This document shows, piece after piece, positions 1-6,421 of a DNA stretch of 6,421 bases. The stretch is taken from contig DAIEHU010000159.1 in assembly GCA_027353395.1 (NCBI GenBank), positions 1 to 6,421 on the forward strand, given 5' to 3'. The DNA comes from Desulfobacteraceae bacterium. GTDB taxonomy: Bacteria > Desulfobacterota > Desulfobacteria > Desulfobacterales > Desulfosalsimonadaceae. The first letter of the stretch is position 1; every line of letters begins with the position of its first letter. The notes beneath the pieces were generated by a model. The model had not been told where the DNA came from and searched no databases. It worked only from the letters and a program-made list of their open reading frames with translations. The position numbers and the translations under genes were made by a program.

Positions 1-72
1 TGGTTATAACAATTTGAAAATTATGTATTTTATTTGATCGCAAATATAAATACACACTATTTCCAGATGCGG
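1..72. other. AT-rich non-coding region downstream of the YcaO gene
   Basis: Only about 20% of the first 60 bases are G or C, against roughly half in the genes. Small inverted repeats follow one another: GTTATAAC at 3-10, AATTT-GA-AAATT at 11-22, and TATTTG-ATCG-CAAATA at 31-46. None is GC-rich and none is followed by a T-run in the direction of YcaO transcription, so this does not look like an intrinsic terminator. It could be the start of a larger intergenic or promoter region to the left. No gene is seen in it. Confidence 0.45.
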
Positions 73-1809
73 CTATGTTCTATTTTTTATGAGTCTTTCA
101 AGATTGGTTCTCGCGAATTCAATTCCCGGATCGATTTCAAGCGCCATTTGGTAATAGCGAATGGCGTTTTCCCGGTCGCCCATGTCCCGGTAGTTTGAAG
201 CGATATTGGCGTAATCAATGGCTGATGACGGGTTGAGCCGGATGACTTTTTGGAAGCAATCGATGGCAGCCTCATGGTCTTTGAGCATAAACCAACAGAA
301 TCCCATCAGATTATAAATATCCGTCCGCTCCTTATCCAGATCCTCCCCTTTTTTGAGCGCCGCCAGGGCGCCCCGATAGTCGCCCATGTCTTTTAAACAC
401 ACCCCCATATAAGAATAAATGCTGGGAGCATCCTGCGGGTCCGGATTCCGGTCCAGGGCTGCGGCGAAATGCCGGTAAGCGGTTTCAGGGTCTTCAAGGG
501 CCAGATACCCCATTCCCAGATAAAATTGAGCATAATATTTTCCGGGCAGCAGCTTATCCATATGAATGAGTTTTTGAATAGCAGTTTCCGGCGGATATTT
601 TTCCATGATCAGTTTACAGGAGAACATGCCCACCGATGTGCCTTGCGCCCGCTCCCGGAAATGCGCGCCGGGAATTACCGAATAATACGCGGGCAGGGCG
701 AGACCCGGGTGGGTGGTGTCCATGGAAATCGCCTCAAATCCTTTTCCGGAGAGCCGGGACAGGCAGTTTTCCACCTCTGTTTTGATGTTTGAACTGGAAA
801 TATCCGGCAAGTCAGCAATATTAAAGAACGCGCCGGGCCGGGTAATGTATTCCGCATCTTCAATGGCCGTGAATTTGGGCAGACCGCTAGCCACATAATT
901 GGAGCCGGTATTAAAATCTCCGCCCAGTTGAGCGGTTTCCGACAGAGCCCGGCTGAGGGCCTTCTGGGGATCGGGAGTGGTGCCCGCGGTCCATACGATT
1001 TCACTTTTTTCCGGAAAGGTGGATGGATCATAGGCCAGAACGCCCACGGTTGGAATGCCCATGTCCAGACTGAAATCGGAGAGAAACAGCCGGATACCGG
1101 CGGCCTGGTATTTCCGCAGCATGTCTTTGGTGGCCGGATCAGTGGCGGATTCTGGCCGGATGCCGGCAACCCGGATTTTTTCCCGGCACACCATGGCCGA
1201 CACGTGCCGTTCCACAATCTCGCAAATGCCCTGGCACAGGGCTTCTTCCGGACAGTTGCCCGCGGATGTGCCGTTAAATTCATTGATGGCGAAAAACCAG
1301 TCAAACGGCACGCGCATGACCTGACCGGTGGTCAGATTGCAGCCCCAGGCCCACCGCATGGGAATATCGGCGAAAATCTCCCTCGTTTTGGGGAGATCAC
1401 CGGATGCATCGTGAACGGATTTTGCAATCAGATCAAAGGAAATGGCCGGGTCTTTCAGGTTCCGGAAGGTAGTGACAACAAAATTTTGCGGATTCCCGGC
1501 GAAATGGTAGAAACTGAACCGCTCCACCAGTTCCATGACAGCGGAAGTTTCCGCCTGCACGGGGGTTGCGCCTTTGCCCATCTGCTTTTTGGTGCCGGTA
1601 AGACGCTCGGCGTCCACCCCGCATACACTGAAGTATACCGGAATATCCAGCCGCCCGTTGTCTATGCGGACGGTTTCATCCAGAATCTTGAGATCCAGCC
1701 GATTAAACCGCAGCCTTGCCTTTTTTAAGGTATCTTCCGGCGCGATGACCTTGTCCTGGTCCAGCGTGAATGTTTTAAATGCGTCCTTTAAGATAATCGA
1801 AGGGCCCAT
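73..1809 (-). CDS. YcaO-domain ATP-dependent amide-activating protein with C-terminal TPR repeats
   Basis: YcaO proteins use ATP to activate backbone amides, giving azolines, thioamides or amidines; E. coli YcaO is linked to RimO-dependent S12 methylthiolation. The YcaO domain spans about residues 60-390 of 578. ATP/Mg-binding motifs are visible: GKGATPVQAETSAVMELVER (78-97, with S89, E93, E96), EALCQGICEIVERH (189-202, with E197, E200) and SRALSETAQ (286-294, with R287, E291, Q294). The domain closes with MDTTHPGLALPAYYSVIPG (363-381). No PxPxP C-terminus, as in azoline-forming cyclodehydratases, is present. Instead residues 425-561 form four TPR-like units starting near 425, 462, 496 and 530, with consensus Y..G....D...A. 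The overall size is close to E. coli YcaO (586), which also has a helical C-terminal domain. The start has a good Shine-Dalgarno at 1814-1820. It follows the dehydrogenase by 34 bases. No TfuA, RimO or precursor peptide lies in the window, so the substrate is unknown. Confidence 0.9.
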   Translation of the reverse strand: MGPSIILKDAFKTFTLDQDKVIAPEDTLKKARLRFNRLDLKILDETVRIDNGRLDIPVYFSVCGVDAERLTGTKKQMGKGATPVQAETSAVMELVERFSFYHFAGNPQNFVVTTFRNLKDPAISFDLIAKSVHDASGDLPKTREIFADIPMRWAWGCNLTTGQVMRVPFDWFFAINEFNGTSAGNCPEEALCQGICEIVERHVSAMVCREKIRVAGIRPESATDPATKDMLRKYQAAGIRLFLSDFSLDMGIPTVGVLAYDPSTFPEKSEIVWTAGTTPDPQKALSRALSETAQLGGDFNTGSNYVASGLPKFTAIEDAEYITRPGAFFNIADLPDISSSNIKTEVENCLSRLSGKGFEAISMDTTHPGLALPAYYSVIPGAHFRERAQGTSVGMFSCKLIMEKYPPETAIQKLIHMDKLLPGKYYAQFYLGMGYLALEDPETAYRHFAAALDRNPDPQDAPSIYSYMGVCLKDMGDYRGALAALKKGEDLDKERTDIYNLMGFCWFMLKDHEAAIDCFQKVIRLNPSSAIDYANIASNYRDMGDRENAIRYYQMALEIDPGIEFARTNLERLIKNRT

Positions 1810-1813
1810 GATG

Positions 1814-1820
1814 TCCTTTT
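1814..1820 (-). promoter_or_regulatory. Ribosome binding site of the YcaO-TPR gene
   Basis: On the minus strand AAAAGGA is followed by four bases (CATC) and then the ATG at 1809. This is the only strong Shine-Dalgarno seen at a gene start in the window and it fixes the YcaO start codon. The spacing is slightly short. Confidence 0.7.
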
Positions 1821-1843
1821 ATGGTTGTTTTGTCGGTAAGAAA

Positions 1844-2875
1844 TCAATCCATGACCAGCACTTTTGCGCCGCGGATATGGCCTTTTTTGAGTTCCAGCAA
1901 AGCGCGGTTGGCATCCGCCAAGGCATATTCCTGAATTTCGGGACGGATGTTCATGCCGGCGGCAAGCAACAAAAATTCCCGCACGTCCCGCGAGGTGATG
2001 TTGGCCACACTTCTGATTTCCTTTTCCATCCACAGATGGGCAGGATAATCTAAAGAAAGCAGGCGGTCTTTGTCCCGGTTGTCTTTTCGAATGGCGTTGA
2101 TCACGAGCCGGCCCCCGGCGTCCAGATTGTTTAATGCCGCGACGATGGGCTTCCAGGCCGGGGTGGTGTCAATGATGGCATCGAGTTTTTCCGGGACCGG
2201 ATCATCCGTATCGCCTGCCCAGACCGCGCCGAGATGCTTTGCGAATTCCCTCTCCGTTTCATTTCTGGCGAACACAAACATCTGGGCGTCCGGATAAAGA
2301 TGGCGGGCCATTTTTAAAACCAGATGGGCGGATGCGCCAAAGCCTGTGAGCCCCAGACGGCTGCTGTTTTGTATACCGGTCAGACGCAGGGAACGGTAGC
2401 CGATGGCCCCGGCGCACAGCAAAGGGGCGGCCTGGACGTTCGTGAATGCATCCGGAATGGGGTAGGCAAAAGATTCAGGAACCGTCATGTATTCCGCGTA
2501 TCCGCCGTTGGCGTCGCGGCCCGTGGCTTTAAATTCCGGGCACAGATTCTCCCTGCCGGTCATACAAAACCGGCATTTGCCGCACGCGGAAAATATCCAG
2601 GCAACCCCGGCCCGCTGACCCATGGAAAAATTTTTGGCCCGGCTTCCCCTTTCCGCAACCACGCCCACCACTTGATGACCAAGAATGACGGGAAAAACCG
2701 GCGGGGGGGTGCGCCCTTCAATTTCATCGAGTTCCGTGTGACAGACACCGCAGGCCTTGATTTTAATTAATATTTCTTCAGGACCGGGCTTCGGCACAGG
2801 TGAATCCATGAACCGAAGCGGCGCCCGGCAGTCATCGAGACTGTTGATTTTTTCAAGCACCATGGATTTCATCAT
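1844..2875 (-). CDS. Zinc-dependent alcohol dehydrogenase (MDR superfamily, adh_fam_2-like)
   Basis: Medium-chain NAD(P)-dependent dehydrogenase expected to interconvert an alcohol and an aldehyde or ketone; the substrate is unknown. The 343 residues are the normal full length. The N-terminal GroES-like domain carries the catalytic zinc site: C45 in ACGVCHTE, H67 in GHQVVG and C154 in PLLCAG. The structural zinc lobe has C98, C101, C104 and C112 (CGKCRFC then C). The Rossmann fold follows, with GFGASA at 178-183. The segments GVAWIFSACG, ATGRDANGGYAEY and APLLCAGAIGYRSLR resemble what I recall of the zinc-binding family TIGR02822 (adh_fam_2). The usual GHE is GHQ here (Q68). The strand after the glycine motif ends FARN rather than with an acidic residue, which leans towards NADP(H), but weakly. 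The start could be any of three Mets (residues 1, 2 and 5); family proteins usually begin MKAMVL, which favours the second (2872). No clear Shine-Dalgarno is seen; the gene starts 20 bases after the GlmS-like stop, so coupling is plausible. Confidence 0.93.
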   Translation of the reverse strand: MMKSMVLEKINSLDDCRAPLRFMDSPVPKPGPEEILIKIKACGVCHTELDEIEGRTPPPVFPVILGHQVVGVVAERGSRAKNFSMGQRAGVAWIFSACGKCRFCMTGRENLCPEFKATGRDANGGYAEYMTVPESFAYPIPDAFTNVQAAPLLCAGAIGYRSLRLTGIQNSSRLGLTGFGASAHLVLKMARHLYPDAQMFVFARNETEREFAKHLGAVWAGDTDDPVPEKLDAIIDTTPAWKPIVAALNNLDAGGRLVINAIRKDNRDKDRLLSLDYPAHLWMEKEIRSVANITSRDVREFLLLAAGMNIRPEIQEYALADANRALLELKKGHIRGAKVLVMD

Positions 2876-2895
2876 TTATCAGGCATCATTGATCA
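2868..2895 (-). repeat. Fourfold TGATNNN heptad array across the GlmS-like/dehydrogenase junction
   Basis: Directly after the TAG of the GlmS-like gene the minus strand reads TGATCAA, TGATGCC, TGATAAA, TGATGAA: four copies of TGAT at a 7-base period, running into the two dehydrogenase start ATGs. Because 7 is not a multiple of 3, the TGA stops fall in successive frames. The tract also contains a five-codon mini-ORF (ATG ATG CCT GAT AAA TGA) that overlaps the dehydrogenase start. No Shine-Dalgarno is seen here. It may serve termination and re-initiation between the two genes, or be chance in a short AT-rich gap. Confidence 0.4.
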
Positions 2896-5800
2896 CTACA
2901 GTTTTGAAATAATGGTCTCCGCCACTTTTTCCGCGGATCCGCCGAACAGGTCCGCCATATCCAGCCCTTCCAGACATTCGTCCCTCCAGGCGACATTATT
3001 TTCCTGAACCAGGTTTTTGATGTGTTCATATTTTCCGCCCAGGGCTTTGATTCTGGCTTTCAGGGCCGCGTCCGAACGGAATTGAATGTCTAAAAGCAAT
3101 AGAAATTCAATGGTATTGGGACGGCTGGCATCATTGGAGAGCAGGGGGATCACCAGGATGCTCCGGTCGTCTTTACGCCCTTTCCCGATATAGACGTTGC
3201 CCCGCTGGACGATGATTCTTTTGGTCCCTTTAAGCCGTTTGTCCTGCTCGGCCCTGGAAACCATATTTGCGGAGGTGCCGGTTTTTTCGATAATTTCAAT
3301 GGTGGTGTCATCATCCGGGTCGCCCAGGAGATGGATGCCGGATATCCGGTAAAGAGTGGCGCCGTTAATCCCCTGGACAATGGGCTGAAGATTTTTCAAC
3401 ACCATGACGTTGCTGATGGTCAGCTGGGCGAGGATAAAGCCTTTGTCCCGCATGAAATCAAAAACAAGGCCTTCGGCTTTTTCTTCAATCCGGCTGGTTC
3501 CCACGGTGACGGTTTTCGCCTGATGTTTGATGGCGTCCACTGGCCTGGCAAGCTTATTGATGGCGCTGCCCAGAGCGGCGAACAACCGGTTGAACATGTT
3601 GCCCGCAGTTCCCTTGACACCGAAATCCAGCTCAAAATCCGTCAATTGCAGTTTTCCGCCCAGATATTTCAGCAAAAGAATAAGATCGCTTGCGGCTTTA
3701 ATGCCGACGGCGGCGGATAGGCGGTTTTCCGCCTGGCGTTTCCGGAAATCCTGATAAAAACGAACGATTTTTTCCCGGAAGGACTTTTCCAGCGCGATTT
3801 CATAGATATCAAGATTTTCCGCGGTAAACGCCTTGATCGTGCCTTGCAGGTCTTCCCGGAAATCAAACAGAAATTTTGAGCCTTCATTAATCGTGAGTGC
3901 GGCGAAATATCCCCACAGATGGCCGGCCAGAGTGTTCAAAATCGGCGCAAAATGTTCGCTTACGGACGGCACATGGATGATTTCATCGGCATAGGGGTCA
4001 AACCGGTCTTCATGCTCATCGGCAATAACAATGGTCAATGCCTTGTGCGAATGAAAGATGGCGGTATCCTTGACGATATCGCCCAGCACATTTCTCCTGG
4101 TGCCAGCGGCGCAAATAAAAATCAGGGGCTCGGAGGACAGATCGATATGCTTTTTGTCTTCCACAAAATCCGATGAAATGGTTTTATAGCAGAGCTCACT
4201 GAGCTTTATCCGGATTTCATCCGCCGCCGCCTTGTTGGGACCGCTGCCCACCGCGGCCCAGTATGTCCGGGAATTCGCATGGCGCTGGGCGGACGCCCGT
4301 ATCCGGCCTTTCTGGGACAGCACCTGTTCCATGAGGGCCGGAAGAGCTATCATATGCTTGATTTCATTTGAAATAAACGTTTGTTCCGGGCAGCCAGAGA
4401 CTTGCGCGAAATAGAGTCCGAGAATGGCTCCGGCGATGATCTGCGCGTAAAACGCCTTGGTGGAAGCCACCGACATTTCAATATCCCGGCCGCTGCTGGT
4501 ATAGAGTACGCCGTCGGCTTTAAAGGACAGGTCGGAATCCCGCCGGTTGACAATGGCGATGGCTCGGGCTCCCTGCTTTTTCATCATGTCCACGGCCCGG
4601 TTGGTATCGGCGGTGGTGCCCGACTGGCTGATGGGGATGAGCAGGGTATCGCGCCACTCGCCGGTTTTCTGTTCCTGCAGGATAAACCCGCTCAGTTCCG
4701 AGGATTTATAGGATTCCACGCGGATGTTTTTTTCTTTCAGATAATACCGCAGGATATCGGCGCAGACCTGCGCGGCCACCCCCGCCGTCCCTTGGCCGAT
4801 GAAGATAATGCGTTTGAATTTTTCTTCCCGCAATCCGGATATGATCGTGCCGGGAACATTGGCGCTATTCAGCGAAATCATCAGTTTCCGGTCGCTGTCC
4901 CCTTCAATTTTCCATCGATTTTCCAGGGTTTTCCGCACGGACGCGGGGGATTCGGAAATTTCCTTTAAAAAATAATGATCAAAACCCTGCCGGTCGATAT
5001 CCCGTGAGGTCAGGGGCGTCCGGCGCACCTTTTCCGGAGTGACGGGGATGGGCGTCCCGTCATAGGACATGGCGGCAATGCCTGCGAGGCCCCCGGCGGA
5101 CGACTGGTCCAGAATAAAAATCTGGCCGCTGACCGGCGGCCCGGAAGGGTTGGGATTCAGAATTTCACCGTCCAGCTTGATGAAATCAGCGGTTTCTTCC
5201 ACCAGCCCGTACAGTTCGGATGCGATAATATAATGATCCGGCGCAAGGCCGATAAACAGCGCCTGCCCGCTGCCTTTTAAAGACAGAAACAGTTTGCCGG
5301 GGGCCAGATCCGTGTGCATGGAAATGGCGTGAGACCCTTCAAAATCATTCACCGCCAACCGGAAGGCTTCAGGCAGTGGAACGCCTTTTTTCAGATAAGC
5401 GGCAATGTGAACCGGAATTATTTTGGTGTCGCAGGTGATCTCCTGGGGCAGGAAAACGCCCCGGCTTTCATAACTGCTTTTAAGCTCTTGGAAATTATCA
5501 ATATCACCATTCAGGCACACATGAATGATACTGCCGGGCGCGTCCGCTGCGGGCAGGGTGCGGTTGTCCACCGGATGGCAGTTGGCTTCGGAAATTTCCC
5601 CCACCGATGCCCACCGGGTATGGGCGGAAACCGTGTGGTAGCAGTGGGGCAGCGCAATCAGGGTCTGAAATACCGGATCCTCCTGGATTTGCTTGCGGAT
5701 AAAACCGATATTATCCCCAAGCCGTCCGATTTCGGCGGCGACTTTGTAAGTCAAGGCAATGGATACCTGGCGAGCGCTCTCGTTCCCGGCAGCCAGGCTC

Positions 5801-6421
5801 TGGCTGATGCTTTTGTTCATCAGCGCATCAGGATTCAGCCGTCCGCGGTAATCCGAAAGACATCCGGTTTGATCCAGGGTTCTGATAAACTGCTCGAATA
5901 TACCGGCATCAACGACAAACAGCAGGGAGATGCCGGCGGAATCCCGGCCCCGGACCTCCAGGCGGTCGATGCTGTTTAACACGGCATTGATGTTTTTCAG
6001 TGCGGCAAGCTCCGGCAGGGACGATGGCGCGACGGCCAGGGATCTCAGGGCTTTTATTTTTGCGAAATTTTGAACCACATCACAATCCATCCGCCAGGCC
6101 GCATCTTTAAGCTTTTCCAGACGCCGGGATATGGTTTCCACCGCATCTGAAGGCAATCGCCCCATGTGTTGATAAAAATTTCCGGATTCCTTTGCTGCGA
6201 TGCCGGCAAGCCGGGAATGGCATGTCTTCAGCATGCGCTGAAGTGCCTCGTCATTGTATAAGGCGCAGAACGCCTCTGTTTCTTTGAGAAAATTGACGGC
6301 TGCCAGCAGATCGTCAAGGGTTTTTTCATCCTTCAGGTAGTGATCGGCAAGAGACCGGTTTGTTTCAAGACACGCAACATAACCGTTTTCCTCAAGGCTG
6401 TCCGCCAGTTGTTCAAACGGC
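2896..6421 (-). CDS. Giant GlmS-like protein: glutamine amidotransferase plus two SIS domains (5' partial)
   Basis: Likely a glutamine-dependent sugar-phosphate aminotransferase of the GlmS type (Gln + Fru6P to GlcN6P + Glu), cytoplasmic. The frame stays open to the right edge, adding 62 codons upstream of the ATG at 6234, so the gene is cut and at least 1174 residues long; GlmS is about 610. Numbering from the 6234 Met: class II amidotransferase motifs are RGRDSAG (95-101), HTRWASVGEISEANCHP (205-221), LNGDIDNF (241-248) and CDT (268-270), matching E. coli Arg73, Asn98, Gly99 and Asp123. SIS1 (about 464-612) has GQGTAG, SQSGTTADT (536-544) and VASTKAF (589-595). SIS2 (about 645-785) has E673, K677, E680 and H696 at the exact spacing of GlmS E481, K485, E488 and H504. 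A tail motif with K907 resembles the GlmS AKSVTVE end, followed by about 200 unrecognised residues. The nucleophile Cys must lie outside the window. Stop is TAG. First of three co-directional genes. Housekeeping GlmS or a specialised paralogue cannot be decided here. Confidence 0.9.
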   Translation of the reverse strand, partial: PFEQLADSLEENGYVACLETNRSLADHYLKDEKTLDDLLAAVNFLKETEAFCALYNDEALQRMLKTCHSRLAGIAAKESGNFYQHMGRLPSDAVETISRRLEKLKDAAWRMDCDVVQNFAKIKALRSLAVAPSSLPELAALKNINAVLNSIDRLEVRGRDSAGISLLFVVDAGIFEQFIRTLDQTGCLSDYRGRLNPDALMNKSISQSLAAGNESARQVSIALTYKVAAEIGRLGDNIGFIRKQIQEDPVFQTLIALPHCYHTVSAHTRWASVGEISEANCHPVDNRTLPAADAPGSIIHVCLNGDIDNFQELKSSYESRGVFLPQEITCDTKIIPVHIAAYLKKGVPLPEAFRLAVNDFEGSHAISMHTDLAPGKLFLSLKGSGQALFIGLAPDHYIIASELYGLVEETADFIKLDGEILNPNPSGPPVSGQIFILDQSSAGGLAGIAAMSYDGTPIPVTPEKVRRTPLTSRDIDRQGFDHYFLKEISESPASVRKTLENRWKIEGDSDRKLMISLNSANVPGTIISGLREEKFKRIIFIGQGTAGVAAQVCADILRYYLKEKNIRVESYKSSELSGFILQEQKTGEWRDTLLIPISQSGTTADTNRAVDMMKKQGARAIAIVNRRDSDLSFKADGVLYTSSGRDIEMSVASTKAFYAQIIAGAILGLYFAQVSGCPEQTFISNEIKHMIALPALMEQVLSQKGRIRASAQRHANSRTYWAAVGSGPNKAAADEIRIKLSELCYKTISSDFVEDKKHIDLSSEPLIFICAAGTRRNVLGDIVKDTAIFHSHKALTIVIADEHEDRFDPYADEIIHVPSVSEHFAPILNTLAGHLWGYFAALTINEGSKFLFDFREDLQGTIKAFTAENLDIYEIALEKSFREKIVRFYQDFRKRQAENRLSAAVGIKAASDLILLLKYLGGKLQLTDFELDFGVKGTAGNMFNRLFAALGSAINKLARPVDAIKHQAKTVTVGTSRIEEKAEGLVFDFMRDKGFILAQLTISNVMVLKNLQPIVQGINGATLYRISGIHLLGDPDDDTTIEIIEKTGTSANMVSRAEQDKRLKGTKRIIVQRGNVYIGKGRKDDRSILVIPLLSNDASRPNTIEFLLLLDIQFRSDAALKARIKALGGKYEHIKNLVQENNVAWRDECLEGLDMADLFGGSAEKVAETIISKL

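Noticed and set aside
31..46. Hairpin TATTTG-ATCG-CAAATA as a transcription terminator for the operon
   Set aside because: The stem is six mostly A-T pairs and is not followed by a T-run in the minus-strand direction.
1..72. A short precursor peptide for the YcaO enzyme
   Set aside because: No start with a ribosome site and no Cys/Ser/Thr-rich small frame is visible in this stretch; a precursor, if any, is outside the window.
675..1304. Second minus-strand frame (209 codons) inside the YcaO gene
   Set aside because: Out-of-frame shadow rich in Pro and Arg; the overlapping frame encodes the YcaO ATP-binding motifs.
928..1728. Long plus-strand open frame (266 codons) opposite the YcaO gene
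   Set aside because: It lies wholly antisense to a gene with clear family motifs, its translation shows no recognisable domain, and it is the usual by-product of codon bias on the opposite strand.
4381..4968. Plus-strand open frame (195 codons) opposite the first SIS domain
   Set aside because: Complement of the SIS1 coding region; the sense frame carries the SQSGTTADT and VASTKAF motifs, while this one has none.
5314..5979. Plus-strand open frame (221 codons) opposite the GlmS-like gene
   Set aside because: Antisense to the conserved amidotransferase motifs, with no recognisable protein features.
6232..6234. ATG at 6234 as the start of the GlmS-like gene
   Set aside because: The frame continues upstream to the window edge with coding-like sequence, the nearest purine-rich stretch (GAGG) is 11 bases away, and starting here would leave the amidotransferase without its N-terminal Cys.

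Overview
The window holds three genes, all on the minus strand and closely packed, with almost no non-coding DNA apart from an AT-rich stretch at the left edge. In transcription order they are: a very large GlmS-like protein (glutamine amidotransferase plus two SIS domains, 5' end outside the window), a medium-chain zinc alcohol dehydrogenase, and a YcaO-domain protein with a C-terminal TPR array. The gaps are 20 and 34 bases with no visible terminator or promoter, so a single operon is the simplest reading. I see no RNA genes, CRISPR, insertion sequences or integration signs.

The base composition is balanced, and the protein style suggests a Gram-negative anaerobe, possibly a sulfate-reducing member of the Desulfobacterota. 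That is an impression from protein character, not a database result, and no marker gene is present to confirm it.

Region by region: 1-72 is AT-rich non-coding DNA downstream of the YcaO gene with small inverted repeats. 73-1809 is the YcaO-TPR protein, preceded by a good Shine-Dalgarno. 1844-2875 is the dehydrogenase, with both its catalytic and structural zinc ligands. 2896-6421 is the GlmS-like protein. Its reading frame stays open to the right edge, so the start at 6234 is an artefact of the window and the true start lies outside.

The most unusual gene is the GlmS-like protein. It keeps nearly all recognisable catalytic residues of glucosamine-6-phosphate synthase, but they are spread over a protein about twice the usual size (about 610 residues). 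Extra segments sit before the RGxDSAG motif, between that motif and the HTRW motif, and between the second SIS domain and a GlmS-like C-terminal tail. That tail (VDxxKxxAKTVTV) is then followed by about 200 residues of unrecognised sequence. The residue pattern predicts an active glutaminase and a Fru6P-type isomerase.

How the genes work together is inference only. A nitrogen-transferring sugar-phosphate enzyme, an oxidoreductase and an ATP-dependent amide-activating YcaO enzyme could form a small biosynthetic or protein-modification pathway. No precursor peptide, TfuA or RimO partner is visible here, so the YcaO substrate cannot be assigned.
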